From: Marasmius tenuissimus
Taxonomy: Eukaryota; Basidiomycota; Agaricomycetes; Agaricales; Marasmiaceae
Assembly: GCA_029532415.1 (NCBI GenBank)
Contig: JAQOTA010000065.1
Span: 124,001-188,000, forward strand
DNA: 64,000 nt
Reading direction: 5' to 3'
Shown piece after piece: positions 27,299-38,616 of this stretch. How positions within the stretch are numbered: position 1 is the stretch's first letter; each line of letters starts with the position of its first letter. Both the position numbers and the translations under genes were made by a program. Below the pieces are notes generated by a model. That model worked only from the letters and a program-made list of their open reading frames with translations, ran no database searches and had not been told where the DNA came from.

Positions 27299-29855
27299 CT
27301 AGATTTCCCCGTAAGCAACCCTCCCGTCGATGACCGTAGCGCGAACTTTCGTCTGTAGAATGTCCTCGAACGGCACTGTCATGATGTCCTTATCGAGGAT
27401 AACAAACTCGGCCTTCTTACCAGGCTCGAGGGACCCGTAATCTTTCTCAGTGAAGGAGGCATACGCGGCATCTAGCGTCATTCCCTTGAGAGCTTGGGCA
27501 CGAGTGAGGCGCTCCGATGGGTACCTATAGTGGATTAGTCTAGTTAGAAGGAACGATGGCCCTCAACGTACCATCCGCCTTCACCATGAGGAGACGTTCC
27601 GTCCACAGCCAGGTGAGCAACAGCAGCATAGAAGCCCAAAAGAGGGTTTACCCCCTCGATCGGAAAGTCCGACCCGAGAGGCAGAATACCAATGGGCGAG
27701 TTCCTGGAGTCCAGTCAACTCGACACCGAATCGAAAGCTGAGAATGGCTACTTCAATAGAGTCTGATATGCGTAGGCTCCTTTGATTCGATCCGGGCCCT
27801 GCGTGTGTGGTCAACTAACAATATGGAACGTCAGGGGAGTAGCTCACTAATCTGGTTTCGGCATACCACATATCACTCGTCCTTCAATCGACGTGTGAGT
27901 GTAGTTCCCTCCAGTGACTGAATCAGCGTCTTACCCATGAGTAGGCTGGACGCTTGTAATCACTGAGCTGAGCATGAGCACCAACGCCACCTAAACAACT
28001 GCAGCGCACTGACCTCCCAAGGCGCCAGCACGTTTCAAATCGTCTTGGGTCATTATCTGCGCATGTTCAATCCTCGGCCTCCATTCAGTGACATTCGCCT
28101 TCGTTTCGTCAGTTTTGCCCTTGATAATGTCTTCAAAAACGTCCAAAACGACATGATTGGCCTTGTCGCCGATGCAGTGAACATTCTGTACGAAGTCAGA
28201 GAGATTAGACTTTCCTGGCGACCAGAAATCACTCACGACTTGCCAGCCAGCCTTCCAGTACTTCCTGATGAGTTGGTCCACTTCTGCGTGGGTGTAACGC
28301 ATGATACCTTTGGTATCCGGTTTGTCAGTGTACGGCTCAAGCAGTGCTGCTCCCCAGGATCCCAAAGCACCTAGTGTCATATCCAACGTGAGGAACTGTA
28401 ACGATCCAATCGAGAGCGACCTTTGACATACCGTCGGTGTAGAGCTTGATACTACGAATAGTCAAACGGCCATGTTTTCCGTGATTGTACAATTGCCCGT
28501 TTGGTGGAACTTCCTCGTTCCCGTTCAACATCACGAAGAGTCGCATCTGCGGGTTTTCGGTATGAGGATAGAGCCCGTTTAAGCGAAAATCGAGGGGAAC
28601 CGCCCACAGGAATCTTCCGGCTTCAGCCTGTCTACGAAGGGACGTTGGAAGTCGTTCAATGGAGATGAAGAGAAGCGTACTTTATGAAGAACTTGCGCAT
28701 TTGGGGGCGTGTATCAGCATCGTGGATGGAGGTTAGTCCGAAAGACAAGGCATCCGTCATTGTGATGTTGAAGTATTCCGACAGTTGTTCTTCAGACCAT
28801 TCCGGTGCAGGTATAAGGTCGATGGCGTTGTCGACAAAGACACCTGGGAAGCGAGGAAAGCCGTTAAGTTACGGAATCAACATGCTTCAGTGGACGACGC
28901 ACCAGTGGGCCGTCCCTCCTCATCTCGAACGATAAGTCCACCTTCTACTTCCGATGGGAAGGTCTCCCATCAACTCAACCACACGAGATGAAACCCATGT
29001 CGCGTGTCCATCAACCCGACGCAGAGCAATCGGCCTTCCTTTCAAAAGAGGATCTGCGTCCAAGTCTGCCTACAGCAACCATCAGCCACAGTGCAGGTCG
29101 GTATAGGGAGGCTGTACACACGGCTGTCGGGAAACGAGCTTCTGGCCATTTCTCCTGATTCCACCCCATACCCTCAATCCAACGGTCTTCCGGTATGTCC
29201 GGTCGAGCAAGTATGTAGGCCTTGACTCGTTCAATGACCTCTTCCCAGTCGTGTTATTCATCATGACTGAACCAAGTGAAACTATGGCGTACCAGATACT
29301 GATTTCGCCGTGTCGAGTTGTAGTTGCGTTTTGAAGCCATTTTCAATGATATGTGCGTGAGCATCTTTTCGAACTGGTCGATTATTTGTGTTTAGGAGGA
29401 GTTCGCGTCGTTTCCTTACCTGCAAGTCCAGGGACAATTATGGAGTTTTCGTCGATCCAAGTAACCTTGGGAGCCCGATAAATCAGCGAAGTGATGGCAG
29501 AAGGAACATATGAGAGCATGTTGAGCCAGCGAGCGCTTTCGAAACTCCTTGTTACATCGGCTTGCTTTCGGTCAGTTGACGGAGTAGAGATGAGCGGACA
29601 TGTATGCGCACCAAGACTACCGGTATCTAGTATATTCGACCCATAGATACCTATACATTCCACCCGAGGCGTTGCAGAGTCAACCGTGTATATTTTGGAG
29701 GATTTCGAGCAGATTATGGAACGCTCCTGGTTCAATGAGCGAAACGCGCTGAAGGTGAGCATTGAGAGAGAAGTGAGCAGCATGACGAGTTTAGATGAGG
29801 TAGGAGAGAGCGACTGTCGTTGAGTTGTCAGGGTTGTCCTCTCACTTTTGGCCAT
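27299..29855 (-). CDS. YtcJ-like metal-dependent amidohydrolase (Amidohydro_3), membrane-anchored or secreted
   Basis: Amidohydrolase-superfamily hydrolase of the YtcJ/N-substituted formamide deformylase-like group. From the start at 29855: a Ser/Thr/Arg-rich N-terminus then a hydrophobic stretch SSKLVMLLTSLSMLTFSAF (signal anchor), then KIYTVDSATPRVECIGIYGS, the metal motif DAHAHIIENG (about 29360), ARPDIPEDRWIEGMGWN, PIALRRVDGHATWVSSRVVE, FGLTSIHDADT, RSIKLYTDG-ALGSWGAALL (candidate carboxylated Lys), NVHCIGDKANHVVLDVFEDI and RPRIEHAQIM (metal His), SVQPTH, SDFPIEGVNP (active-site Asp), then ERLTRAQALKGMTLDAAYAS and the closing beta-sandwich GSLEPGKKAEFVILDKDI. About ten short GT-AG introns; no frame break found. 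Substrate unknown. It is transcribed divergently from ribokinase. Confidence 0.87.
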
Positions 29856-30345
29856 TCTCGGAGTCCTGACAGAAGGAGATGAACAGGAAGACGCGGGGTC
29901 GCGTGCGAACATCTTTGTGGACCTACTCAGACCTACAACTCGGTTTGGTGAGGTACCTTTGCCTTATGTTGGCCGAGGTTGACCATCATGGTGTTGATAC
30001 TCGCAAAATCTCCCTCTGCAATGCATTATTTCCAGCTGCAGTCTTAGCTCATATGGAATATAACGCCTACTCGACATACCAGGAGGAAATTCGGAGATTG
30101 AAGGTCCGGTCATGCATCTTCATTTTTCAGGGCATGTGAACATTGGCAACGACAATCAAGGGAAGACACAGATTCGCGCAGCACCACCTTCCCTCGATAC
30201 TCCTTCGATCGGGTTCTTCTTCAACACGGAAGACGGCCTCATACTTGAAGCCGGGATTGTGGATTCACAAATTTGATATCCTGGACCTCCATCTATTGTG
30301 CCGGGCCTGCAGTTTTTTCTTTCATACATTTCACGCCCTACAATC
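29856..30345. promoter_or_regulatory. Shared divergent promoter of amidohydrolase and ribokinase
   Basis: 490 bp between the two ATGs (29855 on minus, 30346 on plus). Pyrimidine runs precede the ribokinase ATG; no clear TATA box or repeated operator is visible. Confidence 0.4.
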
Positions 30346-31689
30346 ATGTCAGATTCTCCCCGCTGTCTCATTCGTGGATCTATCAGTTCGTGTACTCATT
30401 TCGCATTCAGTCAAACAACTGATTTATCTTGTCCGACAGATGTTGACGAGTACTTTAACGGTCAGCCTGAAGCGGCATCAACAATACAAGGAATTCACAG
30501 CTGATCTGCCGGATTTGTACAGTGAAGAACATCGCTCAACCGGGAGAAACGATCTCATCTCACGGCCTTGCCAAACGAGCTGGCGGTAAAGGTGCAAATC
30601 AATCCGTTGCTGTAGCTAAAGCTGGGGGACATGCACAGTTTGTGGGGGCTGTTGGTGAAGACGGACGATGGACGCTGGATCATCTCAAAGAACAGGGTGT
30701 CGATACCTCTGACTCTGAATATGTCTCCGTACGAAGTAATCACCAAGCTCGTTAGGAACGACAAAACTGACCTTGGCTCTTTTCACTGGACAGGAACTTA
30801 CAGGAAGGGCGCTCGTTCAGGTAGCCGACGACGGAGAGAACAGTATCAGTACGTTTCCCAGTATTTTCTTACTTTGATCATGAGCTCACAAGCGTCTCAC
30901 TCGACGAAATTGATAGTTCTTTACAAAGGCGCCAACTACGCAAAGATACCGAAAAAGACAATACATCCATCGACCACTCACCTCCTCCTGCAGAATGAAA
31001 TCCCATTGGAAGAATCTCTCATCTACCTTGCTGAAGCATCTTCGCGCTCCATCGTCACCATATTCAACCCCTCACCCATGCCCACAGCCGAGGAGCTCAA
31101 AGCCTTCCCTTGGGATCAGCTTTCATGGCTGATCGTAAACGATATCGAAGCACGGGACATGTGCAGAATCCTCACCAATAGATCGAGCAATAGCTTTGCA
31201 CCTGGAGTGGATACTAAGCAATACGCAGGCGTCCACGCCTACCCTATTGCCCACCGACTTCTCTCACAGATGCCGAAGACAAACATCGTTTGCACATTAG
31301 GAGGAAACGGTGTCCTAGTTGTCCTTCCAACTATTCGCGACAGCGCCGGCCTGCCTGACCCCATCTACCTCCCTGCAGCCAAGTTGGAGAAAGGCGTGGT
31401 GGACACCACGGGAGCTGGGGATACATTTACGGGATATATGGCTGCGGGGTTAATGAAACTCCAACACGAAAAGGGTACGAAAGAGTTGAGTAAGGACGAT
31501 GTTATCAAAATCTTGACGCGGTGTGTTCAAGTGAGTCGTTGACTGTCGTTTCTTTGGATGCTTCCAGCGTTGACCACTTTCTCATTGTTCATCGTGTAGG
31601 CCGGCGGACTATGCGTCCAAACACCAGGTGCCATGGCTAGTATCCCTCTGGGTTCCGATGTTGATGCTAGGAGCGACGATTCTTCATAA
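30346..31689 (+). CDS. RBK1: Ribokinase (PfkB family)
   Basis: ATP-dependent kinase that phosphorylates D-ribose to ribose 5-phosphate for nucleotide and pentose metabolism. Six exons (30346-30385, 30440-30460, 30523-30728, 30794-30848, 30917-31530, 31600-31689) total 1026 nt, giving 341 aa. Motifs: the N-terminal substrate-binding GSINVDEYF, built across a 21-nt exon; GETISSHGLAKRAGGKGANQ (PfkB signature 1, GGKGANQ); AVAKAGGHAQFVGAVGEDG; TGRALVQVADDGENSIVLYK; WLIVNDIEAR; VCTLGGNGVLV; and VDTTGAGDTFTGYMAAG (PfkB signature 2, catalytic Asp in GAGD). The tail AGGLCVQTPGAMASIP fits ribokinase monovalent-cation and lid elements. No targeting signal; cytosolic. Confidence 0.93.
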
Positions 31690-31795
31690 ACAATTCCGCA
31701 TCGAATTAACGTGTATGCATACATACATAACAAAAGTTGTACATATCATAGTACAGATCGTTAAACCATACAGAAATCCAAACGCGCATGTAATC

Positions 31796-33978
31796 TTACA
31801 GTGACGAACGGTGCCCCATGTCCTGCATCTTAATATCCGAATCTCGTGGGCTGACGGAGGTCGGTATGTTGTCCTGGATATCTGACTTTTCATCTTGCCG
31901 GTTTCCCCAAAAGAGCTCTCTGGCCAAGAGGTAAGGCCACGCCAGCCGTTGCATGAATGTGGTCTGTCGGTGGGAGAGTATATACTTGCTTTGAATGGTC
32001 ATGACGAGCCATATAGTTGCTACAGTGAGAGGCATGGCGACGAGGAAGTAATGAGGGAGAGTTTGCTTCGTATCTGGTGCGATTTCGTGAACGTTCATTC
32101 CGAATACGGCCTAATTGCGTTGGAGAGAGGGATCATTAGAACTCTGAGAAGTGAAGTTCAGGAACCCAGCTTACTGCAACGAAAGACGCGGGGAGGAAGA
32201 CCATGGATAGATACGCGATTTGTTTCATCTAAGGGACCATGAGGATTAGTCCTTCCTGCCTTTTAGATCGGAATTAAGAGAAAAAGGGACGAACCGCTGC
32301 ACTGTCCCTCACGGCAGCCTCCGTCAAATCTTGCATCCGTCGACTATCACCGATGTTGACGGTACTAAAGACCAGGTTCATAACATTCTTCAACCGCTTA
32401 TCTTGCATGTTCCTTCCCATCTCCAACCTGCCGATCTCGCTCAACAGGGTATCACATTCCTTCTCCAAGAGTTTCTTGCTAAAGTTCCTCAGCTCCTCTG
32501 ACTGGGAGTCCATCGCGGGATTCGGAGTGTGACGGACGAAAAGGACAGCTTTTCTGAAGTCCTCAAGAAGGGAGTAATAATGGAGATGGTGTGCACGAAT
32601 GATATGTAAACTTCGCGTAATTTGCATGTTGGACGTTTGTAGGACTGTTGTTTCCTTTCATTGATTAAGTTTCAGTGAAATTAGCGAGTGGCGGAGAGTG
32701 AAACAGCTACTCACTAGCCAGCAGATATGGTTATACAACGTCTCCAGCGCTTCGTCCCAAGCGTACATTGCATGCCAAATGAAAGTTAACAGCACGAATG
32801 TGGGATCGGGTGATTTCTGGAAGATGCTCTGCCAATAGACGCTTTGTCCCGCAAAGCGGATCCGTTCGTGTAGGTATTGAGCAGATGTCGCATCCGGGCC
32901 CGAGTGGTGGTACGAGATAATCGTATTTCCTTCGACGTTACGGATCAAATGTACAGACAGAAGGTCGAGAACGAGGTAACAACCTGCGCCTGGAGGTGGA
33001 GCGCGCGTAGAGGGAGGGCGTGTTAACATTAGTGTCCATGAATATAATTAGCACCGCAAAAACACTTACTGGAACTCAGGTAAAGCGGCGCTTGAGTGTC
33101 AATGATCTCTTCTGAACGGGGAAGACGGCGTAAACGGGCGCGAAAATTAAGTGAAACCAAAACAGCTTTGCAGCTAAGACTCACCACTCCACGACGGATT
33201 TTCGGTTACAGTACTAGATGTTGTACTGGTGCCGCTCAGGAAGTCGTCCGTGGTTCGTAAGAAGGTCAATGAGATGGTGATATCTGGCGTTACGTTGTAT
33301 TAGGACCCAAGCTCCGGCTGGGAAGGAGAAAAGAACACCCACGATCTCCTTTCTCTGGCCTAACTTCCTCTTGGAATCTTGTTGGTATCCAAGAAAGGGA
33401 AGACGAGAAGAAGAACGGCTCGATATTGTATCTACAAGCCGCAACGGTCAGTCAAAGAAGAACAACAGCCAGGGGACACTTACCGGGCCCCTAAAATTTG
33501 TAGAACTGGTCCCGTCATATCGTCAACAAATAGCGCTCGAACCCGCAGATTGTCCGGCCGCTATGAGAAGCCGATAAGCCCCACGCAGGCATGCGGAACG
33601 AGGCTGTCTAAAAATACAAACCTTTTCATGTACAATATCGTGCCAAAACTCGTTCGCAGAGGCTTCGGTGTTGTGCACAGTGCGCGGTTCGCCAACGTTG
33701 GAGAAGTACCCCTTGATGTCCACATCCGCAGCGTATATTTTGCACTCCCTTTCGAAAGGGTCATCTATGACTTTTTGGATCCGACTTCGTTTGACTTGAG
33801 ATGGAGTCCAATTTGGAAACCGTGAGGCAGGGTACTCTTTCCAGCATTTTCCGTCGCAATCTTCATGTGGACAAGCCTCGGGGATCGGTGGAAGTGTGGA
33901 TGCTAGCTGCGTTACATCCACCTCTTGTGGGGCGTAAGCTGTGGCATGAGGCCATAAATGGGTTGTAATACGAACCAT
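31796..33978 (-). CDS. CorA-like Mg2+ transporter family membrane protein (fungal type)
   Basis: Membrane protein of the fungal CorA-like group, presumably a divalent-cation channel. The order on the minus strand matches this family: FPNWTPSQVKRSRIQKVIDD, PFERECKIYAADVDIKGYF, then NLRVRALFVDDMTGPVLQIL joined over an intron to GARYNIEPFFFSSSLSWIPT, DITISLTFLRTTDDF, TQAPLYLSS, LVLDLLSVHLIRNVEGNTII, FVLLTFIWHAMYAWDEALE, HIIRAHHLHYYSLLEDFRKA, ECDTLLSEIGRLEMGRNMQD and VMNLVFSTVNIGDSRRMQDL. Two C-terminal membrane segments follow, the first ending AVFGMNV with the canonical GMN filter and the second LPHYFLVAMPLTVATIWLV. The start at 33978 (MVRITTHLWPHATAY) is chosen because the family N-terminus begins near here; earlier exons up to 34556 cannot be excluded. 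Confidence 0.82.
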
Positions 33979-34333
33979 CGTGAATGTTGATCCATGGCCT
34001 GGAGAGAACAAGAAACCAGGACAGTTCGAAAGGCAGCTCCGAGCTTGAAAACACAGATAAGCACTCACCACGGGGCACTGGGTCCACTGTGCCTGTGAGA
34101 AGGCGGCGGTCGAGTGTAATCCTCCCTTCTCAACTGGTTCCTCCTAGTGATTCGCTGGCGAAAAGCTGGTTGCATTGAGTGCTACGGAATGCAGGAGGAG
34201 AGAGAAGGTGGCCGGGGGAGAAAGGAAGGACGGCCCTCTGATGTTCCATTGAATCTGTCGTCTATAGAGCGCTGTGTCCTCGTTGGCGCTAACGAGCATT
34301 GATGCATGATGCCTCGTGGCGAAGCTATTAAAG

Positions 34334-34556
34334 TAAGCCCCAGGCGCCCGCCCTGACCTTGAGAACGACCATCATCTTCAACAACGGTGAACGCTGAACA
34401 GACCGTCAAACACTGTTCGTGGTCTATTCCAAGAGTGCACGGACCGTCGTCGACGTCATCCGAGTCGAGAGGCTTGTGACTACCCAGCCACTGTTCCCAG
34501 ACAAGAATTCGAACATACAAGTACTGTAGGTTGTTTACAGCTTTATTTTTCCCCAT
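34334..34556 (-). CDS. Short open exon upstream of CorA-like gene, status unclear
   Basis: The minus strand from an ATG at 34556 reads MGKNKAVNNLQYLYVRILVW and continues open to a GT donor after GRSQ (about 34363). Composition is protein-like (FTVVEDDGRSQ) but no family is recognised. It could be a first exon of the CorA-like gene, an upstream small gene or chance. It lies in the divergent spacer facing the anion transporter. Confidence 0.25.
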
Positions 34557-34696
34557 TCATCGTTTTTTCTTGGCCTGATAGTTTTTCTCCTTAGCTTCTC
34601 CGTTCTCGGAAACAGCGCCAGGAGGTTGACCAGGAACTCCAAAGCTGTAGATCCTTAGCAGAAACGTGCCGACCCCCAGCGCCAGCTCTCGCCAGC

Positions 34697-34703
34697 TATA
34701 AAA
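34697..34703 (+). promoter_or_regulatory. TATA box of the anion transporter gene
   Basis: TATAAAA occurs 44 nt upstream of the ATG at 34747, within a GC-richer stretch, a strong core-promoter match on the plus strand. Confidence 0.6.
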
Positions 34704-34746
34704 GCCCAGCTCAACCTCGAGTACTCACGACTGCCCGTTGTTCCCA

Positions 34747-36601
34747 ATGATTACCCGGTTTTCTATCGTTACCCTCATATTCTTCATTATATCGATAGTC
34801 CTGGTCATTCAGCCGGTCTCATTCCCGATACGACTCCCATACATTGGACGAAGAAAGGTTTCTTTGAACCTTACGACTGCACCTATCATCACGATTGCAA
34901 TACTGTGGGCTTCACAATGCTTGGGTCCGACTCAGGTGGTTTCATCTCGCAGTGTTTGAGGTTCATGACTGATGAGCTGATTCCGGATAGATACGAAATG
35001 GTATTGCTGGCACAGGTGAGTCCAGTATGGACTATCCCAGGACAATTTCATGCTTAAGACACACGGCCGCAGATGGCGTTAAACCTTTCAACATTCTCAT
35101 TCTGTTCTTCTCTCTCGCCTACATGGCAATTACACTGGACATCACTGGCGTCCTCCAAGCTGCAGCGTTCTGGGTGAGCAACAAGGGGGGTTCACACGGA
35201 TGGAGATTGTATTTCTATTTCTATGTCATGCTCACCATTCTGAGCGTCGTTCTCGGGAATGACCCGGTGATACTTTCGGGTACCGTTTTCTTGGTCTATT
35301 ACACCAACGCCACTGGGTTGGGGCCTATTCCATGGCTGATGGCAGAGTTTGCCGCAGCAAACACAGCCAGTATGGTCCTCTTCCTTGGCAATCCTACCAA
35401 CGTCGTTATATGCGAGGGTTTCCTCATCAATAACGTCGCCTTCACCGCATACACCATCCTTCCATTCCTGGGATGCATCATCGTTACATTCATCGCTCTC
35501 GCCTTCCAGTTCCGTGATCCCAAACACATACCCAAAAAGCTCCGACACACAGGTCATCTGAATCCCAGAGGTGTCCTACGGGATCCTGTCGGTGCTTGGG
35601 TTGGTAGTCTGCTCCTTGGCGGTTGTCTCGTGGTTATCATAGTGGTCAGTTTCTTTGACGTGGACGTCTGGATGATAACTTTGCCTTTCGCGGTCGCGAA
35701 ATTCATTTGGGACCTCAGCTGGGATCACTACCGATATATTACCGGGAGAATTCCTCACGCCAACCAGGACAGAACGGGAAAGGGGGAGGACACAGATGAT
35801 GCGGCCGCATCAGATGACGCGATGCTTTCGGAGTTCAAACGTGCGATCCCTGCGCAGCAAGAGTCGGGACAGGAGAGACGAAAAGACACTTTCAGTTCAG
35901 CATCACCTACTCTTAAAGGGTCGGGCGCTCCTAATACTCCTTCTCCAGCCTCTACTACAGACGGCATTGCAACTCCAGAAAAATCCGAAAAAGTACCAGA
36001 AGAAGACGAAAAACAGAAACCACACGAAAAGTCCGAGCCTGTCTTATTTCCATCTCTCCGAAAACGACTACATCGCGTCCATGTTTCGCTATCAGCACAT
36101 TTCCCTACATTCTTCATTGCTCTCCCACGTCTTCCTTTCGCTCTAGTCCCGTTCGCATTCTCTCAGTTCATCCTAATCGAAGCATTAGCACACCAAGGGT
36201 GGATAGATGTATTCGCTCGCTGGCTCGTCATAGCCTCCAAGGGCCAGATACATCCCGTTATTTGGCTCGTAGGCGTCCTCGGCGTCGTCCTCTGTAACAT
36301 TGCCGGAACGAACATTGGCGCCACCATCCTGCTCACCAAAGTCGTACGAGCGGCCGAGTTCAATCACGAAACGACACGAGCAGCAGGTATCGCCCTCGCG
36401 GTGTCGAGTAATATAGGTGCTGTGAGCTTCACGTTCTCAGCGAGTCTGGCGGGGTTGTTGTGGAAGACGATATTAGAGCAAAAGGGCATCAAAATCAGGC
36501 AAGGGACGTTTGCGAAATGGAATCTTTTACCGATTATTGTGATGACAGCGGTAGGATTGGGGATTGTTTCTGCGGAAATGGCGGTTTTATATCAGCGATA
36601 A
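34747..36601 (+). CDS. ArsB/NhaD superfamily anion (arsenite-type) permease
   Basis: Polytopic secondary transporter of the ion-transporter superfamily that includes ArsB, NhaD and SLC13. Three exons (34747-34935, 34991-35015, 35073-36601) total 1743 nt, giving 580 aa; the middle exon is 25 nt. The N-terminal hydrophobic helix (FSIVTLIFFIISIVLVIQPV) is followed by LNLTTAPIITIAILWASQCL, FNILILFFSLAYMAITLDIT, VLGNDPVILSGTVFLVYYT and NTASMVLFLGNPTNVVI (the GNPTN hairpin motif of the family). A central hydrophilic loop (residues about 260-360) is rich in Ser, Glu and Lys, then come C-terminal helices including VLGVVLCNIAGTNIGATILL, mirroring the first half with an N-[IL]-[AG]-GTN motif. About 11-12 membrane segments. 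Substrate (arsenite, Na+/H+, phosphate or organic anion) cannot be told. A decayed partial copy lies at about 46.9 kb. Confidence 0.85.
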
Positions 36602-36801
36602 CACTGTGGCAGGGTTATCATATCCTTATTATGGTTGGGTGGACCGTGGACACGAGAGACGGTTTATAACCTATTAGCATATAGGGCAAAACACTAAAAC
36701 ATAGACAGTACAGAGTTTACTACGTGTAAACAACGGCTGAGGGTGCTACCTGTACGTTGCTCGAAATAAACCATAGCCAAGAGCTACAACCCTCAAAGCG
36801 T

Positions 36802-37396
36802 CTAGTTGTTCACCCCCGAAAAGCTGATCCTAGCAACGATCGGCTTGAGTTGCTCTTCTACGATGTAAGGAGGGGTATTGGCATTTCGGGCGATAGGCCT
36901 TCCCAGAGTCTACAGTGTTTCGACACGGCAATGTTAGCCAAAGCAAGATTCGCAATTCTCGAGAGATCTCACCAATATGTCCCCTCGCTGGAGAGCGTAG
37001 TCATGGTGTGCCTCGAGCTTCGCGCTGTTAACAAATGTCCCGTACCCAGTTCCGAGATCCCGGATGTACAACTACGACGGACTGCCATCAACACTGTGGC
37101 GACCATATGAAAACGTATAGGAAGTTACTGACGATGTTGTTCGCCCCTATCCATGCTTCTACGTGCCTGGAATCGAGAGTGATTGGCAGGACTAGCGCGC
37201 CATTGGTCGACGACGGAACCGGGGAGAATGTGCCATTCGTTGGAGCAGCTCGACGAGCCGGTTTCCCGGGTGCGTCTTGAGCTTGAGCACCGATAGTGAT
37301 CCTCATGTTGCCCTGGATTGGAATGAACTTTGCTTGGAATGGGAAGCTCGACGACGTCGGCTGAAGGCTGAGAAAGGCAGGAGGGATGATAGACAT
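36802..37396 (-). CDS. Small FHA-domain protein
   Basis: Forkhead-associated domains bind phosphothreonine peptides, usually in nuclear signalling. Three exons on the minus strand from ATG 37396 (MSIIPPAFLSLQPTSSSFPF): the first ends EAWIGANNI (donor GTCAGT, about 37130), the second starts LYIRDLGTGYGTFVNSAKLE (about 37067) and ends YALQRGDIL (donor GTGAGA), and the third reads TLGRPIARNANTPPYIVEEQ and ends ISFSGVNN with the stop at 36802. FHA marks present are the S-R-H of LDSRHVEAW and the GTFVN loop, so this is essentially one FHA domain plus short tails (about 165 aa). Partner unknown. The splice choice at the second exon is forced by an in-frame stop in the alternative. Confidence 0.72.
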
Positions 37397-38393
37397 GTTT
37401 GAGTTGGATGATGAAAATCGGGGAGGGCCGAGATGGGGAGGTATAACGAGGAATTGGATTGACAAAGGTGGGAGGGTGAGAAACGGGCTTGCTATTTAAG
37501 CAGGTCGATCTCGATCTGAATTGAGCTTGCCCACCATCCAGATTATCCTTTTGGGAGGGTCGAAGATCGAGCGGCGTTTGTCGTTTATCAAGGCTTCAGC
37601 AAACACCCTATTTCACACAGACTTCACATTCACACTGGTTAAGATACTGCAGCGAGGCCGTGAAAGGAGTGAAAGGGCCTATGGTATCATTGGATGGCGG
37701 ACGAATCCAGCCACTACCCATGGGCCGTACGAGGATTCTACCAAAGAGGAAACGACCTTGAAGTGTGTTGAAAGCCCTGTCCCTGTACCACGTTGGGGTG
37801 ATCGGTCCTGCATTGATGAGCATAAAGTCATTCAAACAAATCGATATTGGCTGCACGGGGGATTGATGCCCAAACCGTGCGTATGTAAAGAGCCTAGGAG
37901 GGTGCGACAGAGCAGCGGATCTCTCGATATGTCGATACATATGAGTAATCACATCGGACGAATATCGCAGTAAATTCAACGTATAGCGTCGAACCTGGAG
38001 ACTCTGTACGCGACTTCGTAACAGCACGTGGGTGGCGCGTACCGTGACAGAAAATGATACGATTCGTGATCCCCCCCGCTTGCCAATCGCCCTGCAAAGG
38101 CTATATCCATGATGATACACGCTGCCGAGTGATACCAGCCCTTGGCGAGGAGAGCTGCCTTCACTCAGCATTAAAGGCCCCTAAACGACTGAATCCGGAA
38201 GATTTGATCCCGACGTATCGCCATAAACCATGTAACATAGGCCATGGGAAGTCCAGTACTCAAAAAGCTTCCCTCTGAGTGAGGCACCAGCCAGCTCAGG
38301 TCCAGATGCAAGGAGGTTCTCGCTACACTAAAAGTTGTGAAAAGATTCCGGAGTTGCCGAGGGTATGGGTCGGGACGCGACGATCCTGAGTAG
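37397..38393. other. Intergenic region left of the repeat array
   Basis: About 1 kb containing the FHA gene promoter (minus strand; TATTTAAG-like sequence at about 37492-37500) and open frames of up to 187 codons that I could not link to any family or splice pattern. I see no gene here. Confidence 0.4.
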
Positions 38394-38616
38394 TCGCACT
38401 AGGAAAAAAATACCACGTTATATGCCTTTTGCCCAGCCCGAAAATGCAGGGAACATTCTAAATACTCGCTATAGCGAAAACGCAGCGAAAAGTTGGCGTA
38501 ATCAATTGCAAATTTTGAATTTTGCATGAATATCCGCAAAATCAGATATTTAGACTGTTGATTCTGTTTTCGAGTTTCGAAAACGCATCCAACGTGGTAT
38601 CTTTTTCCTAGTGCGA
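38394..38616. mobile_element. MITE-like element with ~38-bp terminal inverted repeats, CACTA-like ends
   Basis: 223 bp bounded by inverted copies of TCGCACTAGGAAAAA.ATACC; the inverted similarity runs for about 38 bp with a handful of mismatches. The interior is AT-rich, non-coding and itself hairpin-prone (CGCTATAGCG; a near-palindrome around the string GAATTTTGC). If the element proper starts at CACTAGG the termini resemble CACTA (EnSpm) transposons, but the flanking triplets (TCG left, CGA right) are not a direct target duplication. No transposase is present, so it would be non-autonomous. Confidence 0.6.

Noticed and set aside
22865..29855. Catabolic gene cluster (HyuB, tartrate-type dehydrogenase, amidohydrolase, ribokinase) as a new pathway
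   Set aside because: Neighbours are in mixed orientation with separate promoters, no shared regulator or transporter, and no chemical link that the sequence shows.
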